Of a stretch of DNA of 62,639 nt, positions 18,231-27,799 are shown one piece after another. Under the pieces are notes generated by a model. It had not been told where the DNA came from and ran no database searches. It saw only the letters and a list, made by a program, of their open reading frames with translations. Made by a program: the position numbers and the translations under genes. The stretch spans positions 1 through 62,639 of the forward strand of contig NZ_WOEZ01000070.1 of NCBI RefSeq assembly GCF_013177735.1, in the 5' to 3' direction. Source of the stretch: Paraburkholderia elongata. Its GTDB lineage: Bacteria; Pseudomonadota; Gammaproteobacteria; Burkholderiales; Burkholderiaceae. The first letter of the stretch is position 1, and every line of letters starts with the position of its first letter.

Positions 18231-18725
18231 TTACGAGCCCGACTGGATTGCCGCGAGCATCGTCTTGATCTCGCCCGACAGCACCGTCATGCCCGATTCG
18301 AAATGCAACGTGTTATCCGCGAACTGCACCCGCTCCGTATCGATATCGACCGTGTTGCCGTCGAGCGCGGGTTGCGTCGGAATGCGGTATTGCAGATTGC
18401 CGTAGTCGTCAGGCGTGCCCCCGGTCGGCGTCAGCGTCGCCTTGCCGGACATGTGGCCCGGCGCGGTCGACACCATCGACATGCCGCTCGTCACCCCGGC
18501 GGGCTGCGTCATGGCGAGCGTCGAGTTGTTCGAGGCGCCCGTGCCCGCACCGCCACCGGTCTTCTTCAGCGCGCCGGCCAGCGACGAAGCGAAGTCGACG
18601 TCGCGCGCCTTGTACCCGGGGGTATCGGCGTTGGCGATATTCGACGACAGCAGTTCCTGCCGGTAAGCGCGCACATCGAGCGCCTGGCGGCCAAAGGCGA
18701 ATTCGGCATCGAGTTTGTCCAGCAT
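18231..18725 (-). CDS. flgB: Proximal rod protein FlgB
   Basis: Rod subunit and first gene of flgBCDEFGHIJ. 164 residues with N-terminal MLDKLDAEFAFGRQALDV and NIANADTPGYKARDVDF, and the C-terminal segment DGNTVDIDTERVQFADNTLHFE. Slightly longer than enteric FlgB because of a Gly/Ala-rich middle. Confidence 0.95.
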   Translation of the reverse strand: MLDKLDAEFAFGRQALDVRAYRQELLSSNIANADTPGYKARDVDFASSLAGALKKTGGGAGTGASNNSTLAMTQPAGVTSGMSMVSTAPGHMSGKATLTPTGGTPDDYGNLQYRIPTQPALDGNTVDIDTERVQFADNTLHFESGMTVLSGEIKTMLAAIQSGS

Positions 18726-18952
18726 AGAAATCTCCGGAGAACGTTCCCGAGGCTTCCCGTTTGTGCCTCGCTGTGCCTCGCGTGAGGACTGCGTCGGACG
18801 GGAAGACCTTTTTGCATGAAGTGCATCTTATGGGCCGAACGCAAGTGGCAATCGGACGAATAACCGGGAAAGGGGGCTTCTATTCAACGTTTGCGCAATG
18901 GGGACGCTCACTAGAATGCAAAGCGTACCGATGCATTCGATGGAGAAACACG
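18726..18952. promoter_or_regulatory. Divergent control region of flgB and flgA
   Basis: The 227-bp gap between the divergent flgB (-) and flgA (+) must hold the promoters of both operons. In FlhDC organisms these are class II promoters; I cannot mark FlhDC boxes with confidence and see no FliA-type match. Confidence 0.5.
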
Positions 18953-20434
18953 ATGGACCAACCCACCTTCGATCTGACGCACCGCGCAAGCCGCGCGGCG
19001 GCGCATCGCGTAGGTGCGGGCGCGCTCCGGCGTGCTTCGCGCGGTGTAGTCCATCTCCTGACCCGTCTTGTCGTGAACCTGGCGGTATGGGTCGCCGGCG
19101 GTATCGTGCTGCTGCCGGCAACCACGCATGCTCAGGACGCCGGTGACCCCATCGTGATTCCCGGCCCGGGTGAAAAGAATCCGGCCGCCCTCGCCGATCT
19201 GGCCGCGCAGATGCAGGCAACGCCCGCGAAACGCACGGGGTCCGCGGCGACGCTCGCCGCCGCTACCGCGCAGTCGCTGACGCCGGGGCCGGTCGCGCGC
19301 GACGCCGATCAATTCACGCGTGCCGCCAACGCGAGCGGCTCGATCGTCATTCCGGGCGCGGGCGAGCCGCCTGCCGCGCCGCAGATGATCCGTACCAGTT
19401 TCAAGCCCGACGCGAACGGGGTCGTGACGATTCCCGCGCCCGGAAGCGCCAATGCGGCGGCTACGGCTGCTACGGCGGCGGCGAATGCGCCGAGCAGGGG
19501 TATCGAAAGCGTGCTCAATAGCTCGTCCGATAGCGCTGCCTCGAACGCGGCCAATCGCGCGCCGACGAGCGGGTCGTCCGCCACCTTCGACAGCCTTGCG
19601 TCGCGTGGCGAGCCGCCTCAGTTGGGCGTGAACGGCAAGCCTGTCGTGACCACCGCAGTCGCATCGAAGCCGGGGCCGACGCCGACCCCCGCACCAATGC
19701 CGACGCCGCCCGCCACCATCGCTCGCACGCCGTCGATGCGCCAAGTCGCGCCGGCTGTCGCGCAACAGAATCTGCGGCCCGCAGCGGTGGCGCAGCCCGC
19801 GCCGCTCGCCGGCCAGCAAGACGCCGAGGCGATTCGCAGCGCCGCGCTCACCTTCTTGCAGCAGCAATCGGCAGGCTTGCCCGGCAAGGTCGACATCACC
19901 GTCGCGCCGGCGTTTCCGCGCGGGCTCGCGGCCTGCGCGATGCTCGAACCCTTCATGCCCAGCGGCGCGCGCCTGTGGGGCCGCATGACCGTCGGCGTGC
20001 GCTGCGCCGGCGAACGGCCGTGGACCATCTATCTGCAAGCACGCATTTCACTGCGCGCCACCTACTATCTGGCCGCCCGCGCGATGGCGCCGGGCGAAGT
20101 GCTCACTGCCGCCGACCTCGTCGCGCGCGATGGCGACCTGACCGGTTTGCCACAGGCGATCGTCACGGACCCGTCGCAGGCGGTCGGCTCGGTGTCGCTC
20201 GTGCGCATCGCCGGCGGCATGCCGTTGCGCCGTGACATGTTGAAAAGCGCGTCGGCGGTGTCGATCGGGCAAACGGTGCGGATCGTCGCAGCCGGAGAAG
20301 GTTTCGCGATTTCGGCCGAAGGCAGCGCCATGAACAACGCGTCGCCGGGCCAGCAGGTACGGGTGAAGACGGCCAACGGCCAGATCATCTCCGGCATCGT
20401 CAAGGATGGTTCGACGGTGGAGATTCAGTTGTGA
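18953..20434 (+). CDS. flgA: P-ring assembly chaperone FlgA with long N-terminal extension
   Basis: Periplasmic chaperone for FlgI. The ATG at 18953 follows GGAGAAACACG and gives 493 residues, about twice the enteric length. A signal-like helix (about 36-60) ends at THAQ. A low-complexity Ala/Pro/Ser region (about 61-340) follows, with three copies of an IPGxGE-type motif near residues 66-75, 129-138 and 157-165. The genuine FlgA domain with SAF fold is at the C-terminus (YYLAARAMAPGEVLTAADL, GMPLRRDMLK, GQQVRVKTANGQIISGIV). Only that domain is certain in function. Confidence 0.9.
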   Translation: MDQPTFDLTHRASRAAAHRVGAGALRRASRGVVHLLTRLVVNLAVWVAGGIVLLPATTHAQDAGDPIVIPGPGEKNPAALADLAAQMQATPAKRTGSAATLAAATAQSLTPGPVARDADQFTRAANASGSIVIPGAGEPPAAPQMIRTSFKPDANGVVTIPAPGSANAAATAATAAANAPSRGIESVLNSSSDSAASNAANRAPTSGSSATFDSLASRGEPPQLGVNGKPVVTTAVASKPGPTPTPAPMPTPPATIARTPSMRQVAPAVAQQNLRPAAVAQPAPLAGQQDAEAIRSAALTFLQQQSAGLPGKVDITVAPAFPRGLAACAMLEPFMPSGARLWGRMTVGVRCAGERPWTIYLQARISLRATYYLAARAMAPGEVLTAADLVARDGDLTGLPQAIVTDPSQAVGSVSLVRIAGGMPLRRDMLKSASAVSIGQTVRIVAAGEGFAISAEGSAMNNASPGQQVRVKTANGQIISGIVKDGSTVEIQL

Positions 20435-20594
20435 AGCGGCGCGGCGGCAAGTCCGGCGGCCCGGACGCCGGCGCGGATTCGGGCGTGACGGCCGATGCGG
20501 CTGGCGCAGTGGCTGCAGTGGCTGAGGCGGCCGTGGAACCCACCGTGGGGCCGGATCGACTTGTAAGGAAAGGTAAAGCCTGGAGCGATTGCGC

Positions 20595-20622
20595 TAAAGT
20601 TTTGATCACGGGTTGCCGTTAT
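20595..20622 (+). promoter_or_regulatory. FliA (sigma-28) promoter of flgM
   Basis: TAAAGTTT, 12 bases, then GCCGTTAT: both boxes are close to consensus, with the spacer one base longer than the usual 11. It lies 29 bp upstream of the flgM GTG. A FliA-dependent flgM promoter gives the known feedback of sigma-28 on its own anti-sigma factor. Confidence 0.75.
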
Positions 20623-20650
20623 CAGAATCAAATCGTTCAGGAAGCCAATC

Positions 20651-21007
20651 GTGAAAGTCGATTCCACAACCAATTCGAATCTGCCGACGTTGAAAGACGT
20701 TCTGTCCCGCTCGCAGCAAAGCGACGCGGCGAGCGCGAACAGCAACACGCAGAGTGCGGGCACGACCTCGCAGACCACAGCCAGCAGCGGTTCGGGCGAC
20801 GCCAGCGTCAGCCTGTCGGGTCTGTCGCAGCATTTGCGCAGCCTCGCGGCGTCTGGTTCGGCCGATATCGACACGGCGCACGTCGAGTCGATCAAAGCCG
20901 CGATCAAGGACGGCTCGTTGACGATCGATTCGAGCAAGATCGCCGACGGCGTGCTGAATACCGCGCGCGAACTGTTGCAAAGCAAAACCTCGTCGACCGG
21001 CAACTAA
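20651..21007 (+). CDS. flgM: Anti-sigma-28 factor FlgM
   Basis: Binds FliA until the hook is complete, then is exported. 118 residues from a GTG start with AGGA eight bases upstream. The N-terminal half is Ser/Thr-rich and disordered. The C-terminal half (about 50-110) carries the FliA-binding helices, with VSLSGLSQHLRSLA, DTAHVESIKAAIKDGSLTID and KIADGVLNTARELL. It has its own FliA-type promoter and is followed by flgN. Confidence 0.95.
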   Translation: MKVDSTTNSNLPTLKDVLSRSQQSDAASANSNTQSAGTTSQTTASSGSGDASVSLSGLSQHLRSLAASGSADIDTAHVESIKAAIKDGSLTIDSSKIADGVLNTARELLQSKTSSTGN

Positions 21008-21101
21008 TCGACGCATCGAAGTACGGTGAATTGCCGGGCGGCATTCGACAAACCCGGCTCGCGAATCATGTGCGAGCCGTCTTGTTCAGCGAGTTGTTGA
21101 G

Positions 21102-21548
21102 ATGAAAGACGCCCTGCTTGCCACCCTCATCGAAGAATATTCGGCCGTCGAGGCGTTCGCCTCGATTCTGGCGCTCGAGACCAAGGCACTGACCGCCTTG
21201 TCGCCGCTGGAACTGCTGCCGCCGATCGTGGAAAAGAAAACCGAGCTGATTGGCACGCTCGCCAAGCTCGAAGCCACGCGCGACGCACTGCTCGCGGAAA
21301 TGGGCTTTCCGTCCGGCTGGCCCGGCATGGAACTCGCGGCCAGTGCGGACACGCGGCTCGCCGGGCAATGGGCGCTGCTGCAAAAAGCCGCCGACCGGGC
21401 GCGGCGCTTCAATACGAGCAACGGTGAACTGATCCGCGTACGGATGGACTACAACCAGCGCGCGCTGACGGCGCTGCAAGTGGCTGTGCCGCAGAAGGCC
21501 GGTTTCTACGGACCGGATGGGCGGATTCCGGCGCGTCCGGCAGCTTGA
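21102..21548 (+). CDS. flgN: Flagellar export chaperone FlgN
   Basis: Cytoplasmic chaperone for FlgK and FlgL. 148 residues, mostly helical, with LLPPIVEKKTELIGTLAKLE in the middle and a C-terminal YGPDGRI typical of FlgN. The ATG starts 95 bp after flgM. Probable last gene of the flgA-flgM-flgN run, ended by a hairpin. Confidence 0.93.
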   Translation: MKDALLATLIEEYSAVEAFASILALETKALTALSPLELLPPIVEKKTELIGTLAKLEATRDALLAEMGFPSGWPGMELAASADTRLAGQWALLQKAADRARRFNTSNGELIRVRMDYNQRALTALQVAVPQKAGFYGPDGRIPARPAA

Positions 21549-21604
21549 AGATTTCGCTCGTGCGGCGCGTTTCACGCGCTGACGCAGTGAAGTAGATTGC
21601 TTTG

Positions 21605-21641
21605 AACAAAAAGGACTCGTCAAAGACGAGCCCTTTTTGTT
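21605..21641. terminator. Bidirectional terminator between flgN and fliA
   Basis: AACAAAAAGG and a short GC stem (CTCGTC/GACGAG, AAA loop) pair with CCCTTTTTGTT. The flanking A and T tracts make it a good intrinsic terminator on both strands, between the convergent flgN and fliA. Confidence 0.88.
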
Positions 21642-21733
21642 CGCGCTGGCCGCGGAGCATGAGATGGCGGACGTGTAACTGAAGAGAAGGCGGACGTTTC
21701 GCGCACCGCCGGTCAAACATCAATCCGTCGAAC

Positions 21734-22468
21734 TCAAGTCGCCTCGGCGTTCGCCCAGGCCATCTCGCGCAGGCGCGTGCGCAAACGCGCCACGGCCTGG
21801 CTGTGCAACTGGCACACCCGCGATTCACTGACTTCCATCACCGCGCCAATTTCACGCAGGTTCATGCCTCGTTCGTAGTACAGCGACATCAGCAGCTTCT
21901 CGCGTTCCGGCAGGCGGTCGATCGCCTCGATCAGCGCCGAGCGCAGGCTGTCGTCCAGCAGCGCTGACAGCGGGTCCGAATGGTCGACGCAGTAACGGTC
22001 GAGAAACGGTTCGTCGTCCGCGGAACGGTCGAAGTCTTCGTAGTAGATCAGCTGGCTGCCGTGCAGGTCCTGGAGCATCGACTGGTACTCGTCGAGTGGC
22101 ATTTGCAGATGCTCGGCGATTTCCGTCTCGCTCGCCGAGCGGCCCAGATTCTGTTCAACCTTGTGCACAGCAGATTCGACTTCGCGCGACGTGCGCCGCA
22201 AGCTGCGCGGCAACCAGTCGTTGCTGCGCAATTCGTCGAGCATCGCGCCGCGAATCCGCTGGCTGGCATAGGTCTCGAACTGCGCGCCCTGGTCTTCCTT
22301 GTAGCGGCCCGCCGCATCCAGCAGTCCGATCATGCCGGCCTGGATCAGGTCGTCGAGATCGACGCTTGCCGGCATCTTGGCAACGAGCTGCAAGCCGAGG
22401 CGACGCACCAGAGGCGCGTACTTCGTCAGAACATCGGCTTGGGAAATCTTTCCCTGAGCGTTATACAT
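21734..22468 (-). CDS. fliA: Flagellar sigma factor FliA (sigma-28)
   Basis: Sigma factor for late flagellar genes. The ATG at 22468 gives 244 residues, the usual length; the upstream open frame is discarded because the family starts at MYNAQGKISQADVL. Region 2 is seen in DLIQAGMIGLLDAAGRY and FETYASQRIRGAMLDELR, region 3 in REVESAVHKVEQNLGR, and region 4 in LPEREKLLMSLYYERGMNLR and IGAVMEVSESRVCQLHSQA. It lies 28 bp after flhG. Targets visible here: flgKL, ycgR, flgM, motA and fliC. Confidence 0.97.
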   Translation of the reverse strand: MYNAQGKISQADVLTKYAPLVRRLGLQLVAKMPASVDLDDLIQAGMIGLLDAAGRYKEDQGAQFETYASQRIRGAMLDELRSNDWLPRSLRRTSREVESAVHKVEQNLGRSASETEIAEHLQMPLDEYQSMLQDLHGSQLIYYEDFDRSADDEPFLDRYCVDHSDPLSALLDDSLRSALIEAIDRLPEREKLLMSLYYERGMNLREIGAVMEVSESRVCQLHSQAVARLRTRLREMAWANAEAT

Positions 22469-22496
22469 CGTGCTCCCCTTGTCCGTGTCCCGCCTC

Positions 22497-23366
22497 TCAG
22501 GCGTGCTGCACGGACGGTTGGTCGGCGTGTTGCGCCGCTGTAACTGTCGCGGGCGCCATCCACGGCGCTTGCGACGACATCGCTGGCCGCATCGGCCAGT
22601 ACTGCAATTCGGCGGCAAGATGCCGGAAGTCGCGCGCAGCCGGTGTCGATGGGAAGGCATCGACGACACACCGCGACAACTCCAGGGCTCGCGCCATCCG
22701 CGCATCTGCGGCAATGCAACCGGCGTCTTCCAGCGCCACCGTCAGGTAGCGCCCGGCCACGCCGGCCAGGTTGACAAACGCGATATGCGCGTCGTCCACG
22801 CTCTGCACGTGGTTCACCAGCACGCGAAACTGCGCGGTGGCGTGTGCGTAGTGCAAACGCTTCATGCACGCATACGCATCGGTGATTGCCTGCGCGGCCA
22901 CCCGCGTGACGATCATCAGGTCGTGCGCCTGCATCGCAAGCGGCGACAGGTGGCCGTGCTGGTCCAGTTGCGCATCGATCAGCACGATGTCGGCGGAGCC
23001 GCGCAACACCACGCCGAACTGCGCGGCCGTGTGGCCTTCGCGGTTGTTGCGCGAGGCGGCGAGAACGGAGAAGCCCAGCGCGTGACGCGCAGCGGCGTCG
23101 TCGAGCGTCATCTCGCCGCGCATCACCGCCGCAAAATTGCCTGCGCCGCGCATGCCGCCGAGCGTCGCGCTCACCGACTTCTCGCCAAGGCACTCGTCGA
23201 TCACCAGTACGTCCTTGCCCTGCTGCGCGAGCGCCGCGGCGAGGTTCACCACCGTCGTCGTACAGCCGACGCCGGCCGAGCCGCCCGTCACCGCAATCAC
23301 GCGCGAGCCGCTTCTCGCCAACAACCGCCGCAGTCCTTCTGCCTGATCCGACATGAATTTATCCAA
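22497..23366 (-). CDS. flhG: FlhG/FleN-like MinD-type protein with a degenerate P-loop
   Basis: MinD/ParA-family regulator that works with FlhF in setting flagellar number and position. 289 residues from TTG 23366, which has GAGG six bases upstream and overlaps the flhF stop; an ATG at 23354 is the alternative. The expected P-loop KGGVGKT reads GGSAGVGCTTT, so both the signature lysine and the Walker A lysine are missing. The later motifs are also altered: VIDECLGEKS where DxxLG is expected, and LIDAQLDQHG at switch II. Position between flhF and fliA makes the orthology safe; ATPase activity is doubtful. Confidence 0.88.
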   Translation of the reverse strand: MDKFMSDQAEGLRRLLARSGSRVIAVTGGSAGVGCTTTVVNLAAALAQQGKDVLVIDECLGEKSVSATLGGMRGAGNFAAVMRGEMTLDDAAARHALGFSVLAASRNNREGHTAAQFGVVLRGSADIVLIDAQLDQHGHLSPLAMQAHDLMIVTRVAAQAITDAYACMKRLHYAHATAQFRVLVNHVQSVDDAHIAFVNLAGVAGRYLTVALEDAGCIAADARMARALELSRCVVDAFPSTPAARDFRHLAAELQYWPMRPAMSSQAPWMAPATVTAAQHADQPSVQHA

Positions 23367-25323
23367 AGCGGACCTCGTGCAGTTCGGCCGTGGACCGCGC
23401 GGACAGCGCCGACAGCAACGCCGGAATGTCGTCGTCGTGCGGCACGAACGGGGAGTTGTCGCGCGGAATGCAGAACGTGCTCTTGATCAAAAACTTCTTC
23501 GTCGCGACGTACAGGTTTTCCGGCACTTTCTGACCGGTCGACACGTAGTGCACCGGCAGCTTGTAGCGAATCACCGTATCGAGCACGCCGCCCAGATTGG
23601 TGGCTTCGTCGAGCTTGGTCAGGATGCAGCCGGCGAGCGGCTGTTGATCCGGTGCGCGCTGATAGGCCTGCACCACTTCGTTCAACGTATCGCCGTGGCT
23701 CGTTGCGTTAAGCAGCAGCAGGCGCTGCACCGGCTGACCGGCGCGGCACAGCATGGCGATCTGGTCGGAGACCAGGCGGTCGCGCTGGCTCATGCCGATC
23801 GTGTCGATCAGCACGATATGCTTGTTGCGCAACTCGGAGAGCGCGAGTTGCAGATCGGCGCCGTCTTTCACCGCGTGAACCGACACGCCGAGAATCTTGC
23901 CGAAGATGCGCAGTTGTTCGTGGCCGCCGATCCGGTAGCTGTCGGTGGTGAGCAGCGCCACCTTGCTGGCGCCGAAGCGCATCACGCAGCGCGCGGCGAG
24001 CTTGGCGGTGGTTGTGGTCTTGCCGACGCCCGTCGGGCCCATCAGCGCGAACACGCCGCCGCGCTCCATCAGCGCGTCTTCGTCTTCCATCACCGGCAGG
24101 TTCGATTCGAGCACCGAACGCACCCACTCCATGCCGCCTTCCATGTTGTCGACGTCGTCGGGCAGGTTGTCGACCATCATCTGCACGAGCTGCGCGGAGA
24201 AACCGGCGGCGAACAGGTGCTTGGTGAGCGCGGCGCGCGCCGGGCTGCGGCGCTGGCGATCGCCCCACAACAGGCCGGCGAAGTGTTCTTCCATCATGCC
24301 GCGCATCGACGACAGTTCGTTCATCACGGTGTCGTTGACGACCTGCTCCATGCGCACCTTGATCGCTTCGGCGACCGAAGCCGGGGTGCGGGCGTCGTCG
24401 CCGGTGGGCAGCGGCGGTGCAGCTTTCTGAGCGGCGCGGCGTGCGGCGAGTTGCGCGGCTTCGCGAGCCCACTCGGGCGTATCGGTGACTTGCGGTGCGG
24501 CGGGTTGGGCAGCGGCCTGTTGCGAGGCCTGCGAGGCCGCTTGTGAGACCCGTTGTGCTGCGGGTTCGACTGCGGCGCCGAGGCCCTTGGCCATCGCGGC
24601 GGCCGGTGTCATCGCTGCGGGGCGCGCGCTGTACGCGCCTTGCTGCTGCTGTTCGGCCGCGACGCGGCGTGCGTGATCGATCAGCCAAGGATTCGACTCT
24701 GCCATCGTCTGCGGCACATCGGCTGCAGGCGCGGCGGATGCTGCCGGTACGCCGGCTGCTTTGAGCAGATCCGCACGGATGTCTTTGCTCAGACGCGTCG
24801 CCGCGGCGCGGGCGCTGGGTTGCTCGATGCTGATCGATTGCGACAGCGACGCTGCAGCGGGTGCGGCCAGCGGTGCTTTAGGAGCGTTCGGCAGCGCAGC
24901 CTTCGGCGCGGCGGGGACGGCGGGCTTCGCGGCTGAACCTGAAGCAGTGCTAGCGGCATTAGCTACGTTCGGCGTCATGTTCTCGGCTCCCGCTTCCGGG
25001 CTTGCGCCAAACACGGACGAGAACACGTCGGGCATGCCACTCGCATACGGATTCGCTTGCATCGTCGGAGTGGCGCGCGGTGCGACGAGCGCGGGCTGCT
25101 GTCCGGCCAGTGCATTCATCGGCGCGGCCAGCGGTGCGCCTGCGCTGCCGCGCGGCGCTTTCGGCGTGATGGCGGCGAGGTCGCTGTCGGCTAGCGCGAC
25201 GATCTCGACGCTGCCGTCGTCCATCGTGCGATTGGACAAAACGACGGCATCCGGGCCCAAGGCTTCGCGCACGAGACGCAGAGCATCGCGACTGGTAGCA
25301 CCGACGAATTTACGAATGTTCAA
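23359..25323 (-). CDS. flhF: Flagellar GTPase FlhF
   Basis: SRP-type GTPase needed for flagellar placement. A TTG start at 25323 is chosen because the family begins (M)NIRKFVGATSRDALR, with GGGGG about eight bases upstream; a GTG at 25350 is also open. About 654 residues: a short N-terminal domain, a long Ala/Pro-rich B-domain (about 80-330), then the NG GTPase with GPTGVGKTTTTAKLA, TTDSYRIGGHEQL, VLIDTIGMSQRD and LTKLDEATNLGG. Much longer than many FlhF proteins because of the linker. The flhG start overlaps its stop. Confidence 0.95.
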   Translation of the reverse strand: MNIRKFVGATSRDALRLVREALGPDAVVLSNRTMDDGSVEIVALADSDLAAITPKAPRGSAGAPLAAPMNALAGQQPALVAPRATPTMQANPYASGMPDVFSSVFGASPEAGAENMTPNVANAASTASGSAAKPAVPAAPKAALPNAPKAPLAAPAAASLSQSISIEQPSARAAATRLSKDIRADLLKAAGVPAASAAPAADVPQTMAESNPWLIDHARRVAAEQQQQGAYSARPAAMTPAAAMAKGLGAAVEPAAQRVSQAASQASQQAAAQPAAPQVTDTPEWAREAAQLAARRAAQKAAPPLPTGDDARTPASVAEAIKVRMEQVVNDTVMNELSSMRGMMEEHFAGLLWGDRQRRSPARAALTKHLFAAGFSAQLVQMMVDNLPDDVDNMEGGMEWVRSVLESNLPVMEDEDALMERGGVFALMGPTGVGKTTTTAKLAARCVMRFGASKVALLTTDSYRIGGHEQLRIFGKILGVSVHAVKDGADLQLALSELRNKHIVLIDTIGMSQRDRLVSDQIAMLCRAGQPVQRLLLLNATSHGDTLNEVVQAYQRAPDQQPLAGCILTKLDEATNLGGVLDTVIRYKLPVHYVSTGQKVPENLYVATKKFLIKSTFCIPRDNSPFVPHDDDIPALLSALSARSTAELHEVRFG

Positions 25324-25696
25324 GCTGGACCCCCGATGAGGTAGACGCACTTACGGACTAACGGACCGGCAACATACCGTTTCCCATTGAGACCATTATT
25401 GCGAAACCCGTCGAGTGACGATCGATGGATAAAGACCGTTAAAGGTGGGCAATTCGGGCGATGGAAATGCACTTCGATTCACACACACGACGGTTTGAAA
25501 CAGGCTCACCAGCGGCGTCCGACGGCACTTTCGCGGACGCCGCATGACCTCCACCACGCGCTTGCGGTGCGAAAAGTCAGGCGCCGAAATGAAAACCGGC
25601 GCTCGAGGAGCGTCGGCGGAAGCCATCGGTCTGGAACAGCGGCAGCAGTTGCGGTTAACTGTCAGGTTTCACCGCACAGGGTCTAACCGCGCGGGT
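25324..25696. other. Intergenic region between flhA and flhF
   Basis: A 373-bp gap inside an otherwise compact operon. No family is recognisable in the short open frames, and I find no hairpin with a T tract. It may carry a separate promoter for flhF-flhG-fliA, but no FliA-type match is seen. Confidence 0.45.
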
Positions 25697-27799
25697 TTAA
25701 CCGTGCGCCCCGATCAGATTCACCACCTTGATATTGCGCGTATCCGGCACTTCCGCGTACGACAGCACCTTCAACTGCGGCAGGCTGCGGCGCAGGAAGC
25801 GCGCGAGCATCGGCCGTAACGCATGCTGCACCAGCAGCACCGGCGCGAGCCCAAGGTTCTGCTGACGCGTCATCGCCTTCTGCGTTTCGTTCAGCAGCGT
25901 ATGCGCGAGACCCGGTTCGAGGCCCGGATTGGCGCCGGTAGAAAGCGCCTGCGACAACACCCGCTCCAGATTCGAATCGAGGCCCATCACCTGCATGTCG
26001 CCCACGCCCGGGAACCACTGCTGCGTAATCGCGCGGCCCAGCGCGAGGCGCACGGCGGCGGTGAGATCGTGCGCGTCGGTGATCTTCGGCGTGTGTTCGG
26101 ACAGCGCTTCGAGAATCGTGCGCATGTCGCGGATCGGCACGCCTTCTTCCAGCAGGTTTTGCAGCACCTTTTGCAGGGTGGTGAGCGGCAGCGACTTCGG
26201 CACCAGATCGTCGACCAGCGACGGTGTGTCCTTCTGCATTCGCTCCAGCAGCGCCTGCACTTCGCGGCGGCCGAGCAGTTCGGACGCGTGCGTGACCACG
26301 AGGTGATTCAGGTGGGTCGCCACCACGGTGCTCGAATCGACCACCGTGTAGCCGTACACCTGCGCCTGTTCGCGCAGATTCGTATCGATCCAGATCGCCG
26401 GCAAGCCGAACGCCGGATCTTGCGTCGGCGTGCCCGGCAGCGCGGCGGACACCTGCCCCGGATTGATCGCCAGCCACTGCCCCGGATACGCTTCGCCGAC
26501 GCCCACTTCGACGCCCTTGAGCGCGATCCGGTAGCCGTTCGGCCGCAATTCGAGGTTGTCGCGGATATGGATCACCGGCGGCAGGAAGCCGATTTCCTGC
26601 GCGAACTTCTTGCGGATGCTCTTGATCCGCTTGAGCAGTTCGCCGTCCGAGTTCTTGTCGACCAGCGGAATCAGCCGGTAGCCCACTTCGAGACCGAGCG
26701 TGTCGATCATCGTCACGTCGTCCCAGCTGGCTTCGGCGTTTTCCACCGGGGCCATCGCGGCCGGTGCGACATCGACGAGCGTTGCGCTGTTCTTGCGATC
26801 TTCGCTGCGCTTTTTCATCGTGCGGCCGAGTTGAATCAGACCGCCGCCGAGAATCAGAAACGCGAAGTGCGGCATGCCCGGGATCAGGCCCATCAGCACG
26901 AGAATGCAGCCGGTGATCACCAGCACGCGCGGGTTCGTGAAGAGCTGGCCGGTCAGCTGCGTGCCGATGTCTTCGTTGGTCGCGACGCGCGAAACGATCA
27001 CACCGGCCGCCGTCGAAATCACGAGCGACGGGATCTGCGCGACGAGGCCGTCACCGATGGTCAGCAGCGTGTAGGTCTTACCTGCCGATGCGAAGTCCAT
27101 TCCATGCTGCACCATCCCGACGATCAGCCCGCCCAGGATGTTGATCACCATGATCAGCAAGCCGGCGATCGCGTCGCCGCGCACGAACTTGCTCGCGCCG
27201 TCCATCGAACCGTAGAACTCGGCTTCCTGGGAGACTTCCAGGCGGCGCTTGCGGGCCTGATCTTCGTTGATGAGGCCGGCGTTCAGGTCGGCGTCGATCG
27301 CCATCTGCTTGCCGGGCATCGCATCGAGCGTGAAGCGCGCGGACACTTCGGCGATCCGTCCCGCGCCCTTGGTGATCACCATGAAGTTGATGACCATCAA
27401 AATGATAAAGACGACGATACCGACCGCGAAGTTGCCGCCCACGAGGAAGTGGCCGAACGACTCGATCACCTGGCCGGCGGCGTCCGGGCCGGTATGACCT
27501 TCGAGCAGCACGATCCGGGTGGACGCCACGTTCAGCGACAGGCGCAGCAAGGTCGAGAACAGCAGCACGCTTGGGAAAGCGGCGAAGTCGAGCGGTTTCA
27601 TCGTGTACATGCTGACGAGCAGCACCATCACGGAAAGCGCGATATTGAAGGTGAACAGCAGATCCAGCAGAAACGGCGGCAACGGCAGAATCATCATGCC
27701 GAGGATCATGCAGATCAGCACCGGCCCGGCGAGGGCGCGCAAATTGGTGCCGCTCAAGGCATCCGGCCGTCGGGACAGGAATCCGGCGCGAGCGTTCAT
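25697..27799 (-). CDS. flhA: Flagellar export gate protein FlhA
   Basis: Large export-gate component forming the nonameric ring. 700 residues. About eight N-terminal membrane helices (about 25-330) include the FHIPEP signature region (RIAEVSARFTLDAMPGKQMA, KVDADL-like AIDADLNAGLI). The cytoplasmic domain follows, ending in LSYAEVPDTRNIKVVNLIG. The start overlaps the flhB stop (ATGA), so the two are coupled. Confidence 0.97.
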   Translation of the reverse strand: MNARAGFLSRRPDALSGTNLRALAGPVLICMILGMMILPLPPFLLDLLFTFNIALSVMVLLVSMYTMKPLDFAAFPSVLLFSTLLRLSLNVASTRIVLLEGHTGPDAAGQVIESFGHFLVGGNFAVGIVVFIILMVINFMVITKGAGRIAEVSARFTLDAMPGKQMAIDADLNAGLINEDQARKRRLEVSQEAEFYGSMDGASKFVRGDAIAGLLIMVINILGGLIVGMVQHGMDFASAGKTYTLLTIGDGLVAQIPSLVISTAAGVIVSRVATNEDIGTQLTGQLFTNPRVLVITGCILVLMGLIPGMPHFAFLILGGGLIQLGRTMKKRSEDRKNSATLVDVAPAAMAPVENAEASWDDVTMIDTLGLEVGYRLIPLVDKNSDGELLKRIKSIRKKFAQEIGFLPPVIHIRDNLELRPNGYRIALKGVEVGVGEAYPGQWLAINPGQVSAALPGTPTQDPAFGLPAIWIDTNLREQAQVYGYTVVDSSTVVATHLNHLVVTHASELLGRREVQALLERMQKDTPSLVDDLVPKSLPLTTLQKVLQNLLEEGVPIRDMRTILEALSEHTPKITDAHDLTAAVRLALGRAITQQWFPGVGDMQVMGLDSNLERVLSQALSTGANPGLEPGLAHTLLNETQKAMTRQQNLGLAPVLLVQHALRPMLARFLRRSLPQLKVLSYAEVPDTRNIKVVNLIGAHG

